Below are positions 29,162 to 40,000 of a DNA stretch of 64,000 bases, one piece after another. The notes beneath the pieces were generated by a model that did no database searches, was not told the DNA's origin, and saw only the letters and a list, made by a program, of their open reading frames with translations. The position numbers and the translations under genes are program-made. Position 1 is the stretch's first letter; each line of letters begins with the position of its first letter. The stretch is taken from NCBI RefSeq assembly GCF_024699965.1, contig NZ_JAJOMZ010000004.1, positions 2,230,001-2,294,000 on the forward strand. Direction: 5' to 3'. This DNA comes from Flavobacterium sp. J372. GTDB lineage: Bacteria; Bacteroidota; Bacteroidia; Flavobacteriales; Flavobacteriaceae.

Positions 29162-29608
29162 TTATTCATGCTTACCATCATCAAAAACCTGGATGGTAAC
29201 TTCTTTTTCTATTAAATCTGTAAATTTTCCGCGGTAACGTGTTGCCTTTACGAGGTGGTTGTCAATCCAGTGGTAATTGCCCCCGCGTGGTTTGCCCATT
29301 ACCATACCGTGGTATTTAAATCCGTGCCTGTTCAGCCATTCTTCTGTCACCTCCCTGTGAGCTTCGGTTCGTGATGTAAAGAAGAATATAACATGCCCTT
29401 CATCATACCACTTATTAAGTGTGGCGAGCGCATCAGGGTACACTTCTGCAGTAACCATCCTCTCAGGTTCTTCATTGGGAATATCATCGCAGATAGTCCC
29501 GTCTATATCTATCAGGTAATTTTTTATACCCGGTGGCAATATCGGGCTTATATGTTCGCCGTTTTCGGTTGCAGGCCTTAGTTGCCCTTCTATATCCTCA
29601 ATATTCAT
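29162..29608 (-). CDS. HAD-like hydrolase domain protein
   Basis: A 148-residue protein with the HAD motif I DIDGTICDD, a motif II-like FFFTSRTEAHREV, and a C-terminal KPRGGNYHWIDNH. Homologues carry the misleading label 'phosphoheptose isomerase', for which no sugar-isomerase motif is seen. The gene sits between the two Fe-S genes with spacings of 2-6 bases, so it is clearly in the operon. A phosphatase role on a small metabolite is likely. Confidence 0.75.
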   Translation of the reverse strand: MNIEDIEGQLRPATENGEHISPILPPGIKNYLIDIDGTICDDIPNEEPERMVTAEVYPDALATLNKWYDEGHVIFFFTSRTEAHREVTEEWLNRHGFKYHGMVMGKPRGGNYHWIDNHLVKATRYRGKFTDLIEKEVTIQVFDDGKHE

Positions 29609-29610
29609 AA

Positions 29611-30936
29611 CTATTCATCTTTCCAGTTCAGCCTGTCCATCTGGCTGTATTGCCATGGGGCTCCGTTATTTTCTACATTTGCCATCATACCGTTAAGTTC
29701 TGTAGGTGCGGCGCTTTGCTCCATCACCAAGTATTGCCTTAAATCCATGATGATTGATAGCGGGTCTATATTCACAGGACATGCTTCTACACAGCCGTTA
29801 CACGTGGTACACGCCCAAATTTCCTCAGGTGTAATATAGTCAAAAAGCAACGTTTTGCCATCATCAACAAAAGTACCTTTATTCTTGTCAATATTCCTGC
29901 CTACTTCCTCAAGCCTGTCGCGCGTATCCATCATAATCTTACGTGGCGAAAGCTTCTTGCCGGTAATATTTGCAGGGCAAGACGACGTACACCTTCCGCA
30001 TTCGGTACAGGTATATGCATTCATAAGCTGTACCCAGTTAAGATCCTGCACATCGCTTGCGCCGAATTTAGATGGAGCCGCATTTTCATCAACCGGCTGT
30101 GCGGCAAATGGGTCAGCATTCGGATCCATCATCAGTTTCACCTCATTAGTAACTGTTTCATTATTCCTAAATTTACCTTTAGGCTTCAGGTTTGCGAAAT
30201 AAGTATTAGGAAAAGCAAGCAATATGTGAAGGTGTTTTGAATAATATAAATAATTCATGAACACCAAAATTCCGATAATATGAAGCCACCACGCAATCCT
30301 TTCAATTAGTGCAACGGTGTTATAATCCATGCCTTCAAAAATTCCTGAAATGAGTCCCGACACAGGGAAAGCCCCGGCTTTAGCGTAATGGTCTGCTCCT
30401 ACGCTTTGAAGGTAGCCGTCAGCTGCATTCATCACGAGGAACAATGTCATCAATACTATCTCAAAGTACAGAATGTAATTTGCATCATTCTTTGGCCAGC
30501 CTTTAAGATCGCTGTGGACAAAGCGCCAAAGTTTGATGACATTCCTACGGATTAAGAATGTGATTACCGCAAAAAGTACAAGGAAAGCCAGAATTTCAAA
30601 TGAGCCAATAAGGAAACTGTAAAAGCCTCCCATAAAGCCGAAAAGGCGGTGTGTACCAAAGATACCGTCAATAATTATCTCTAGAAGCTCGATATTAATG
30701 ATGACGAAACCTGCATAAACTATTATATGCAAAAAGCCCGACACCGGGCGTTTTACCATTTTTGACTGGCCGAGAGCTATGAGAGCCATATTCCCCAATC
30801 GTGCTCCGGGATTGTCATACCTGTCTATATCTTTACCCAGCTTTATGTTCCGGATAAGTTTTTTTACGTTGATAGCAAAGTAGCCAAAGCCGGCTGCCAG
30901 AACTATAACAAAAAGAATATTATCTATATACCCCAT
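29611..30936 (-). CDS. Membrane (Fe-S)-binding electron-transfer protein
   Basis: A 441-residue protein with about five to six transmembrane helices in the first 240 residues, a DsrM/NarI-like cytochrome-b-type arrangement with histidines in the helices (FLHIIVYAGFV, WWLHIIGILVF). A C-terminal ferredoxin domain carries two [4Fe-4S] motifs, CTECGRCTSSCP and CTTCNGCVEACP. It is probably the quinone-side partner of the CCG protein encoded downstream. It lies 27 bases after the MCE gene on the same strand. Confidence 0.85.
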   Translation of the reverse strand: MGYIDNILFVIVLAAGFGYFAINVKKLIRNIKLGKDIDRYDNPGARLGNMALIALGQSKMVKRPVSGFLHIIVYAGFVIINIELLEIIIDGIFGTHRLFGFMGGFYSFLIGSFEILAFLVLFAVITFLIRRNVIKLWRFVHSDLKGWPKNDANYILYFEIVLMTLFLVMNAADGYLQSVGADHYAKAGAFPVSGLISGIFEGMDYNTVALIERIAWWLHIIGILVFMNYLYYSKHLHILLAFPNTYFANLKPKGKFRNNETVTNEVKLMMDPNADPFAAQPVDENAAPSKFGASDVQDLNWVQLMNAYTCTECGRCTSSCPANITGKKLSPRKIMMDTRDRLEEVGRNIDKNKGTFVDDGKTLLFDYITPEEIWACTTCNGCVEACPVNIDPLSIIMDLRQYLVMEQSAAPTELNGMMANVENNGAPWQYSQMDRLNWKDE

Positions 30937-30963
30937 ACTACAAAAGCAATGATGCCCCTTGTG

Positions 30964-31950
30964 TTATTGTTTTTCGGTTGTTGTGGTCGTAGTGGTTGTT
31001 GTTTCCTTTTTTACAGCCGTTGTTTCATAAGGTGTGCCCTTCCTGCCAAAAACAGAGAAATGCACATAACGCTTAGGATTATTCTTCACATCAGCCAGTA
31101 ACTCCTTCAGCTCATTTGAAGCGTCCCTAAGGTTATTATACATAGCCTCATCCTTAAGCAATTTGCCTACCGTGCCTTTGCCCGATTGTACGTCATTCAA
31201 AAGCTTATCTACATTAGCAAGCGACTTTTCCAGATCTTTTACTACTTTACCCAGATCAGCCCGGTTAAGCGAATCTGAGATCTTTGCAAAGTTAGAAGAA
31301 GCTACATTAAGATTGGTAAGCGTACCATCAATTTTTGATTTATTTCCTGAAATAATTCCGTTTAATGAACGGGCCGCCACGCTAAATTCCTGCATAGTAG
31401 TACTCAGTTCAGCAATGGCAAGCTGTAAATTAGCCTGTGTGCGCCTGTCAAACACATTATTTAAGTTGTGTAAAAGGCTATCTGCAGTCACTACTGTAGC
31501 CTCTACTTTTGTCTGCAGCGGAGATAATTTCTCTCCCACCACACTTAGCATTCCCGGCTTAAGGCCGCTTAATAGCTGGTCACCGTCTTCCGCTTCCTGA
31601 GTATTCTTTAAGTCCGGTATGATTGCAATCTGCTTACCTCCTAAAAGTCCAGGCTCATACAATGTTGCATGGCTTGTCTTTGATATCGGGAAATCTGTCT
31701 TTACCTGCATCTCTATACGCAGCCTGCCCTCAGCATCAACAAAACTAATATCTGTGACCTTTCCTACCACAAGGCCATTAAGAGTTACAGGAGCAGAAGG
31801 TGAAAGCCCTTCCACATCATTATATATTACATAAAAATTCCTGTAAGAATTAAACAGGTCTCTTCCTTTAAGGAAAAGGTAACCCCATATAAACAATAAT
31901 ATTGCTGCGATTACTAAAATTGCGGTCTTTGCTTCTCTTGTAATTTTCAA
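30964..31950 (-). CDS. MCE/MlaD-family lipid-transport protein
   Basis: A 328-residue protein with one N-terminal transmembrane helix (AILVIAAILLFIWGYLFL) and an MCE domain (YNDVEGLSPSAPVTLNGLVVGKV, YEPGLLGGKQIAIIP). A long helical segment (about 130-290) forms the periplasmic tube or coiled coil. It ends in a threonine run of eight residues encoded by ACA/ACC/ACG repeats. It belongs to the Mla-type phospholipid trafficking system; no permease or ATPase gene is adjacent in the window. The envelope-assembly genes upstream fit this role. Confidence 0.88.
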   Translation of the reverse strand: MKITREAKTAILVIAAILLFIWGYLFLKGRDLFNSYRNFYVIYNDVEGLSPSAPVTLNGLVVGKVTDISFVDAEGRLRIEMQVKTDFPISKTSHATLYEPGLLGGKQIAIIPDLKNTQEAEDGDQLLSGLKPGMLSVVGEKLSPLQTKVEATVVTADSLLHNLNNVFDRRTQANLQLAIAELSTTMQEFSVAARSLNGIISGNKSKIDGTLTNLNVASSNFAKISDSLNRADLGKVVKDLEKSLANVDKLLNDVQSGKGTVGKLLKDEAMYNNLRDASNELKELLADVKNNPKRYVHFSVFGRKGTPYETTAVKKETTTTTTTTTEKQ

Positions 31951-31967
31951 AACGAATAATTTTTTAA

Positions 31968-31975
31968 CAAATGTA
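31968..31975 (-). promoter_or_regulatory. TAnnTTTG -7 box for the MCE operon
   Basis: Minus-strand TACATTTG lies 17 bases before the MCE ATG at 31950. Confidence 0.45.
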
Positions 31976-32029
31976 GGACAATTTAGATTACCGAAATGTG
32001 AATATTATTGTAAAGATTTCCTGTTAATT

Positions 32030-33213
32030 TTACTTTTTTACTGAGAGAGCTTCCTGCACACTAATCTTCTTCCCATCCCTAAATGCCACAACAAACGCAG
32101 AATCATAGCCTTTAGCTTTAGCTTCGGCAAGCAGTTGCTTTGCGTTGCTGTAATCAGCAGTGGCTCCGTAGAAATATTTTATGATAGATGTACTGGTATC
32201 TTTACTGATGTTTGAAAGCCCTTTGAAATTTGAAGGGGTTGTGTCAAGATTTGTACCGCTGGCAGAAATTTGCACCTTAAATACAACATCACCGCCTCCG
32301 GCAGCAATAGCCGGTTCAGCTCTGGGCTTTACAGGTTCCGGCTTAGGCTCAGTTTTTGGCTTTTGTTCAGGTTTAGGTTTATTTTCTGTAGAGGGCTTAT
32401 CTGTGGCAGCAACCTCTGCAGGTTCTGTATACTCGTTTGTACCCGGAACAAAATATTCTTTTTGTATGAAGTTATTGCCTTTGCTATCGCTTCTGCCATT
32501 TCCTGCTGGCCTTTATCAGAATTAAGGTACTCTCCTTCCTGTTTATATGAAATAAAACCAAGTTCTATTAGCACACCGGGCATTGTTATTTTGTTCAGCG
32601 CCCAAAAAGGGCCCTGGCGTACCCCCCTGCTTTTACGCTCGGCATCCTGGGTAAAATTATCCTGTATCTTGCTGGCGAGGTCAATGCTCTGATTGGTAAT
32701 ATTATCAGACACAGGCTTATTTAAAGAAAGCGTTTCGGGAGCCATCGGGTCAAAACCTCCATAAATGGTTTTATAATCTTTCTCAAGCTTAATTACTACG
32801 TTTTCTTTTTTAGCCACTTCAAGATTAGATGCATTCTTTGTAGAACCGAGAACAAAAGTTTCTGCCCCAAATGCTGCTTTTTTGGCTTCACCATTGCAGT
32901 GTATGGAAACAAAAATGTTGGCTTCAGCATTGTTTGCAATGTTTGGCCTTTCCTTTAGCTCTACAAACGCATCGGTCTTACGGGTATAAATCACCTGCAT
33001 TGCGGGGTCTTTTTCGAGTATATCACCAACTTTAAGCGCTACATTAAGTGCAATATTCTTTTCAATAAACCCATGGTATATGGCGCCGTAATCTTTGCCC
33101 CCGTGGCCTGCGTCAAGCACAACCCTGAAACGTGCATTGCCTTGCGCGTTGGATATTGCAGCAGTAAGCATCAAAAAAATTACGGCCAGTCTGGTTGTGA
33201 GGGTGCTTTTCAT
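32030..33213 (-). CDS. N-acetylmuramoyl-L-alanine amidase (copy 1), frameshifted
   Basis: A zinc amidase of the Amidase_3 family that cleaves the peptide from MurNAc in the periplasm. The signal peptide is followed by VVLDAGHGGKDYG (zinc His), FVSIHCNGEAKK and LIELGFISYK with the catalytic Glu. The catalytic domain ends near residue 250, followed by a proline/lysine-rich linker and a SPOR-like domain (PSNFKGLSNISKD). The five-base T-run 32459-32463 breaks the frame; one added base reads SYKKEYFVPGTNEY and joins the linker to the C-terminal domain ending at 32030. It is a tandem paralogue of the gene at 33400-34506. Confidence 0.88.
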
Positions 33214-33281
33214 TGTAAATCAGTTTTTCATTAAATAAAGATGCACATAGCTAAAGCACCTTATTTTACTCGCATGTAGTA

Positions 33282-33311
33282 CAAATTTAAGATTAAATAC
33301 AATGTTTGCAA
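33282..33311 (-). promoter_or_regulatory. Two-part promoter (TTG-N19-TAAATTTG) for amidase copy 1
   Basis: Minus-strand TTG at 33309-33311 and TAAATTTG at 33282-33289 have a 19-base spacer, matching the flavobacterial -33/-7 consensus. The leader to the ATG at 33213 is about 65 bases. Confidence 0.6.
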
Positions 33312-33399
33312 ACTGACTCAAAAATGATTTATTATCATATTTCTTAACAACCTGTAAACCTGAAAATTATACCAGATTATAATGATTATAAATTGCAGG

Positions 33400-34506
33400 C
33401 TAATTGTCAGTTGTAACTATAAAGGCCGATTTATAACCTTTTGCCTTAGCCTCTTCAAGCAGTTTTTTTGCTTCAGCCTGGTCATTGGTGGCACCATAAT
33501 AGTATTTAATGCCCACAGAAGTTTTTTCTTTGGATATATTCTTAAGCCCTTTAAAATTTGACGGTACAAGCTCAAGGCTTTTGCTGCCCGTGGCAATCTG
33601 AACTTTATATACAGGCCCTTTTTCAGGATTTGCCTTTTCATTGTTTGAAACTACAGGGGTAACGGGTTTTACCTCTCTTTCAGGCTGGGTAGCCGAAACC
33701 TTATTTACGGTTGCTGCTATATCACCAAAATCTGTTGGGCTATGATAGGTGTTTTTATAATTAAGAATAGCATTTGCAATAGTAGCTGCCAGTTCATTCT
33801 GGCCCTTTTCAGACACAAGGTATTCCACTTCATCTTTATACGACATAAACCCTAGCTCTATAAGAACACTTGGCATAGCAGTCTGGTGCAGTACCCAAAA
33901 AGGCCCCTGCTTTACGCCACGGTCGCGCCTGTGCAATTCTTTAATTATATTGCTCTGTATCATCCCGGCAAGTTCTATGCTCTGCTGCACATAAGCCTCC
34001 TGCTGCACCATCAGGCCAATAAAAGTTTCAGGTGAGTTAGGGTCAAAACCCTTATACTTGGTCTTATAATTCTCTTCAAGATAAATTACGGAGTTTTCCT
34101 TTTTTGCTACAGCAAAGTTGGCAGCATCTTTTGCACGACCCATAATCCAGGTTTCGGCACCATAAGCAGTCCGCTTTGCATCACCATTACAGTGTATAGA
34201 AACAAAAATGTCGGCATGTGCTTTATTAGCAATGGCCGGGCGGTCTTTCAATTCAATAAACACATCTGTCTTTCTTGTATAAATAACATCAATACCGCTC
34301 TGCCTGTCAAGCAAGGCGCCAACTTTTAGTGCTACGCTAAGCGCAACATCCTTCTCTTTATAGTTGTAATAAGTAGCCCCGGCATCATCGCCACCGTGCC
34401 CGGCGTCAAGCACAACTTTAAACCTGTTGCTGCCCTGGGCCAATGAAACGCTGTAACATACAATAAATACTAATAATGTAAGTTTTGTTTTAAGGTTTGC
34501 TGCCAT
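33400..34506 (-). CDS. N-acetylmuramoyl-L-alanine amidase (copy 2)
   Basis: A 368-residue paralogue of the adjacent amidase, uninterrupted. The signal peptide (MAANLKTKLTLLVFIVCYSVS) is followed by KVVLDAGHGGDDAG, FVSIHCNGDAKR and LIELGFMSYKDEVEYL, then a linker and the SPOR-like block VPSNFKGLKNISKE. The closely similar domain order and motifs to its neighbour indicate a local duplication. It is divergently arranged from lptD, fitting an envelope-assembly cluster. Confidence 0.9.
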   Translation of the reverse strand: MAANLKTKLTLLVFIVCYSVSLAQGSNRFKVVLDAGHGGDDAGATYYNYKEKDVALSVALKVGALLDRQSGIDVIYTRKTDVFIELKDRPAIANKAHADIFVSIHCNGDAKRTAYGAETWIMGRAKDAANFAVAKKENSVIYLEENYKTKYKGFDPNSPETFIGLMVQQEAYVQQSIELAGMIQSNIIKELHRRDRGVKQGPFWVLHQTAMPSVLIELGFMSYKDEVEYLVSEKGQNELAATIANAILNYKNTYHSPTDFGDIAATVNKVSATQPEREVKPVTPVVSNNEKANPEKGPVYKVQIATGSKSLELVPSNFKGLKNISKEKTSVGIKYYYGATNDQAEAKKLLEEAKAKGYKSAFIVTTDN

Positions 34507-34552
34507 AGTAATGTAGTTATTAATAGCCTTAGTATTATTGGTGTGAAGTGTT

Positions 34553-34560
34553 TACTTTTG
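34553..34560 (+). promoter_or_regulatory. TAnnTTTG -7 box for lptD
   Basis: TACTTTTG lies inside the first open-frame codons (GTG at 34548), so the true start must be downstream, most simply the TTG at 34578. Confidence 0.5.
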
Positions 34561-34577
34561 CCGAAAAATATGTAAGT

Positions 34578-37261
34578 TTGACACCTTTAAAAGATAAACG
34601 CATTTTTACAAAAATAGTATCCATACCGTTGCGTACAAACTTACTTCATATCATTTTATCAGCAATGTTTCTAACAATTTTTGCGCCAAATGTATTTGCG
34701 CAGGTTGTACCCGCTGTAAATGACACTGTTAACGTAAAACCCGGCGACTCAATTACGATTAAAACAGATTCGATAAAGCCAAAAAAAGGTGGGCTTGATG
34801 CAATAATTAAGCGTACTGCTGAAGGCTATGAAAAGATAGACCAGCGCAAAAAAGAGCTCACGCTTTATGACCAGGCCGTGTTAACACAAAAAGACATGGA
34901 GCTGAAGAGCGGTGTCATTATCATGAATTATGAAAAAAATGAAGTGTTTGCCGGACGGATGAAAGATTCTACAGGGGTATATTCGCAATACCCTTATTTT
35001 AAGCAGGGCGCTAATGTTATCGAAGCCGACTCTATCCACTTTAATACCAGGTCAAAAAAGGCACGGGTATGGAATTCCCGAAGCGACCAGGGGGAATTTC
35101 GGGTAAAAGGCGAGATTACAAAGAAAGAGAATGACAGCGTATACTTTATAAAAGGAGCGCGTTTCACCACCTCAAAAAACATAGATGACCCTGAATACTA
35201 TTTCTTTACAGATAAGATAAAATTTGTTCCCGGCAAAAAAGTTGTTGTAGGCCTTACCAATCTTGTAATAGCTGATGTACCTACGCCTGTGGCCCTTCCG
35301 TTTGCATTTTTCCCTATGACAGATAAGGCCGAAAGCGGTTTCCTGATACCAACTTTTGGTGAAAACAACAACCAGGGATACTTTTTGCAGAATGGGGGGT
35401 ATTACCTTGCGCTAAGTGATTATTACGACCTTGCTGTTACAGGAGATTATTATACCAATGGCAGTTACGGACTACGGTTTGAATCGAGCTATGCACAGCG
35501 GTATAAATTCAATGGGAACATACACATACGATTTGAAAACCTTGTAGCGAGCGAACGAGGATTACCGGATTATTCGAAAACAAGAAACTATAACATACAA
35601 TGGAGCCACAGCCAGGACTCTAAAGCAAATCCAAATTCACGGTTTTCAGCAAGTGTAAACCTTGGGTCAAGCCAGTATTTTCGCCAGTCTATAAACATGG
35701 CTAATGTCGGCGCATCACTAAACAACAACTTCCAGTCATCCATAAGTTATAATAAAACCTTCCAGACGGTACCTCAGGTCAATTTATCGCTCGCTGCAAC
35801 ACACCAGCAAAACACAAATACCGAGGCAATTAACATGAGCCTGCCAACAATGCAGCTGAGTGTAGACAGGATTTTCCCTTTTGCGCCGGGAGATGCACCC
35901 AAGAAAGGCTTTATAAAAAACCTGAACTTACAATATAACCTTCGCGGTGAAAACAGGATTGCAACCACCGATTCGCTTTTCTTCAAGGCTGGGATGTGGC
36001 GGGATATGCGTTCGGGTTTCCAGCACAGTATACCACTTACAACCAACTTTAAAATTTTTAAGTTTTTCAGTGTATCAGCAGGAACTAATTATCAGGAAAC
36101 ATGGGTCTTTAACACAATAGAGCGGGAATTAGACCCTGATACCAACAGGCCGATAGATTCAGATATACGCGGCTTTGACTCTTTCCGGACCTATAATTTC
36201 AACTCCTCTATAGGTACAACAGTATATGGTAATTTCAACTTTGGTGAGAAGAAAAAATACAGGCTATACGCCACGTGATTCGTCCATCAATAGGTTATAG
36301 CTATACACCCAGCTTTGAGCAATATTATGACACTTATGTAGATAATACTGGCAGATACCAGCAATATACACGTTTTGAAGGTGGGCTATTTGGTATTCCT
36401 GGCCGGACTTATTCAAATAACATTGGTATAGCAGTAAATAATACATTTGAAGCAAAGGTGCGTGATGATGAAAGCGAAACCGAAGAGCCTAAAAAAATCA
36501 TGCTGCTTAATAATCTGAATTTCACTACATCTTATGATATGACTGCTGATTCACTGGCATGGGCGCCGTTGCGAATATCAGCCGGGACAAACCTGCTAAA
36601 AGACAAAATGAATGTGAATTTCGGCACCACGCTAAATCCGTATGCGGTAGACAATAATGGCCGCACAATCAATATGTGGAATATTGATAACGGCGGCAGT
36701 CTTTTCAGGATGACCAGTGCCAATATTACTGTAAACTATGCCCTATCAAGTGAAGACGGGGATTCAGGAAAAAAGGATGGGCCTGATAGCCAGACTGCAC
36801 GTAACGGCGGCCGTGAGGATGACCTTTTTGGTACCGGTGTTAATATGGGAGACCAGCGCAACAGTATGTTTAATGATGAGGAAGACGATACCAAGAAAAA
36901 GCCTTTTGATGGCTTTTATAATGCAAAATTACCCTGGGATATGCGCCTTGCCTACTCCCTCACCTATTCAAATAATGCGCGAGAGAAAAAGATAACAGGC
37001 AACTCAATCATGTTGTCCGGTAATCTTGACATAACTCCTAAATGGAAGCTGGGCTTCTCCTCAGGGTATGATTTTGTACAGCAGGGTGTTACTTATACTC
37101 AGCTACGTTTTGAGCGTGACTTGTTAAGCTGGCGGATGGACTTCAACTGGATTCCGTTTGGTGATAACTCGTTCTGGGGCTTCTTCATAGGAATAAAATC
37201 ATCTGTTCTCCAGGACATCAAGTGGGAAAAACGCCGTGTACCGGACAGGACAATCAGGTAA
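34578..37261 (+). CDS. lptD: LPS-assembly outer-membrane protein LptD, frameshifted
   Basis: A large outer-membrane barrel that inserts LPS into the outer leaflet with LptE. An N-terminal signal/anchor (LLHIILSAMFLTIF) is followed by an OstA/LptA-like beta-taco region (about 60-200: VIMNYEKNEVFAGRMKD, EADSIHFNTRSKKA). The C-terminal barrel has many aromatic beta strands to the end (QQGVTYTQLRFERDLLSWRM). The frame breaks at the A6 run 36252-36257; one added A reads KKIQAIRHVIRPSIGYSYTPSF and gives one protein of about 895 residues. The start is TTG at 34578 because the earlier GTG overlaps the promoter. As lptD is essential, the break is probably an error. Confidence 0.85.
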
Positions 37262-37289
37262 TTAGATTTCAGAATAAGAATTCAGATTT

Positions 37290-37670
37290 ATGAAAAAGAT
37301 AATCTTCACAGATAAAGCACCGGCGCCAATCGGTCCATACAGTCAGGCTGTTTTAGTTGGTAACACACTTTACACATCAGGGCAGATTGCACTGCATCCG
37401 GAAACAGGCGAACTGATAATGGATGATATTGAAACCGAAACAGAGCAGGTGATGCAGAACATGAAGGCTGTACTTGATGCTGGCGGAATGACTTTTGAAG
37501 ATGTGGTGAAGGCCACTATCTTTATCAGCAATATGGATGATTTTGCCCGCATAAATTCAGTTTACGGGAAATACTTTAACGAAAAGACCGCTCCTGCAAG
37601 AGAAACGGTCCAGGTGGCAAGACTGCCTAAAAGCGTTAATGTTGAAATCTCTATGATTGCTGTGAAATAG
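37290..37670 (+). CDS. ridA: RidA-family reactive intermediate deaminase
   Basis: A 126-residue YjgF/YER057c/UK114-family protein that hydrolyses toxic 2-aminoacrylate/imine intermediates. The conserved features are PIGPYSQAVLVGNTLYTSGQ, the trimer-interface region KATIFISNMDDFARINSVY, and the substrate-carboxylate arginine in APARETVQVARLPK. It follows lptD by 28 bases and converges with mgsA, overlapping it by 20 bases. Confidence 0.92.
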   Translation: MKKIIFTDKAPAPIGPYSQAVLVGNTLYTSGQIALHPETGELIMDDIETETEQVMQNMKAVLDAGGMTFEDVVKATIFISNMDDFARINSVYGKYFNEKTAPARETVQVARLPKSVNVEISMIAVK

Positions 37671-38025
37671 CCAAAAGCAGCAATTCTGCCGAAGCAGGGT
37701 TTGTGGCCAGCGGCACATTGTGCACATCACAAATCCTGATAAGCATGTTTATGTCAGCTTCGTGTGCATGGCTTGACATAGGGTCTTTAAAAAAGAAAAC
37801 CATCTTAGTTTTTCCTTCAGCAACACGGGCTGCAATCTGTGCATCGCCGCCAAGTGGCCCTGATAGCATTTTCTTTACTTTAAACCCTGCTGCTACTGCT
37901 TTACTGCCGGTTGTGCCGGTAGCAATGAGTTTTATATTTTCTTTGATGAGGATATCTTTATGCTTGTTGAGGAACTGCACCATTTCGGCTTTCATCCCAT
38001 CATGGGCAATCACGGCAATTTCCAT
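37651..38025 (-). CDS. mgsA: Methylglyoxal synthase
   Basis: A 124-residue MgsA, which converts dihydroxyacetone phosphate to methylglyoxal. Motifs IAHDGMK, ATGTTG and SGPLGGDAQIAARV (phosphate site and the catalytic Asp of GGD), with KDPMSSHAHEAD, are all present. It is shorter than the E. coli enzyme (152) but typical of the short bacterial type. It is last in a minus-strand run pfkA-gapA-kinase-mgsA, linking it to triose-phosphate overflow. Five bases separate it from the kinase gene. Confidence 0.92.
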   Translation of the reverse strand: MEIAVIAHDGMKAEMVQFLNKHKDILIKENIKLIATGTTGSKAVAAGFKVKKMLSGPLGGDAQIAARVAEGKTKMVFFFKDPMSSHAHEADINMLIRICDVHNVPLATNPASAELLLLAISQQS

Positions 38026-38030
38026 AGCTC

Positions 38031-38879
38031 TTAGTTTAATTCGTGGTATTCAATTAGCCCGTCGATAGGCCTGCGCAGTACGTTACCAAGCTTCAGGTTG
38101 TTTTTTTCCAAAACCTCGGCAAGCTCAGCCTTCAGGTAAAAAGCTATTGAACCTACAAAATGTACGGGTACATCATGCGCATTGTCATATTGCGTAATAT
38201 AATTATCTACAAAAGTCTGCATAGCATCATATATAAGGCCTTTTATAAAAGTATCATCTTTGTGCTGTATAAGGAATTTCGCAAACGTAGCCAGATAGGC
38301 ATTTGGGTTCGGCTCTTTGTACAAGTTGTGCTTAATGGTATCAGGCTCGAGGTTATACTCATCCTGGAATATCTTAGCCAGGTGTTCAGGCATTTTACCA
38401 AAGTAATAAGCACGTATTAAATCACGGCCGAAACGGTTGCCACTGCAATCATCCATTGCAATATAGCCAAGAGACTGGACCTTTTGATGAAGCTCTTTAC
38501 CATCAAAATAGCTGCAGTTTGAGCCGGTACCTAAAATGCAGATAATAGCTTTCTCATTACTTGGGTTTGTAGCATAAGCTGCAGCATAGGTGTCTTCCTT
38601 TACTGAAACCTGTGCATTAGGGAAGAATTCTTCAAAAATTTCCTTCATGTACTTCTTCATCCTGTCTGTACCACAGCCGGCGCCGTAAAAATAAAGGCTT
38701 GTTACTTCTTTTCTGTTGTTTGATATATCAAAACGTGCTTCAAGGCGCTCGAGTGCCTCTTTCCTGTCAATTACTTCAGGGCTAAGGCCAAGGGTTTGTG
38801 TGGTGAAAAGCCTGTTGCCCTGCTCATCAAGGGCAATCCAGTCGGCTTTTGTAGCGCCACTGTCTACTAATAGTTTCAT
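38031..38879 (-). CDS. BadF/BadG/BcrA/BcrD-type N-acetylglucosamine-kinase-like ATPase
   Basis: A 282-residue ASKHA-fold sugar kinase with the phosphate-1 motif LLVDSGATKADW, the GCGTDRM segment, ICILGTGSNCSYF (phosphate-2) and YIAMDDCSGNRFGRDLI. The family phosphorylates N-acetylglucosamine (NagK-like) or is labelled BadF ATPase. No NagA/NagB gene is adjacent. It lies between gapA and mgsA, so the product would feed glycolysis. Confidence 0.85.
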   Translation of the reverse strand: MKLLVDSGATKADWIALDEQGNRLFTTQTLGLSPEVIDRKEALERLEARFDISNNRKEVTSLYFYGAGCGTDRMKKYMKEIFEEFFPNAQVSVKEDTYAAAYATNPSNEKAIICILGTGSNCSYFDGKELHQKVQSLGYIAMDDCSGNRFGRDLIRAYYFGKMPEHLAKIFQDEYNLEPDTIKHNLYKEPNPNAYLATFAKFLIQHKDDTFIKGLIYDAMQTFVDNYITQYDNAHDVPVHFVGSIAFYLKAELAEVLEKNNLKLGNVLRRPIDGLIEYHELN

Positions 38880-38931
38880 TGAGTTGAGTTAGTTTAAGTT
38901 TGCTTGTAAGCCAATAAGGCTAAATAAAAAA

Positions 38932-38958
38932 TCCCGCCTTTTGCTTCCAAAAAACGGG
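38932..38958 (-). terminator. Possible terminator behind gapA
   Basis: TCCCG/CGGGA stem with a long A/T-rich loop, followed on the minus strand by T's. The loop is long, so this is only tentative. Confidence 0.4.
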
Positions 38959-38974
38959 ACAAGTTAAAAAAATA

Positions 38975-39979
<1,005 letters not shown>

Positions 39980-40000
39980 TTATGTTATTTGTTGTTTAAA

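Noticed and set aside
29162..29608. Database name 'phosphoheptose isomerase' for the HAD-like gene
   Set aside because: No SIS/isomerase motif is present; the DIDGT motif supports HAD instead.
34548..34577. GTG start for lptD at 34548
   Set aside because: The codons overlap the TAnnTTTG promoter box; TTG 34578 fits better.
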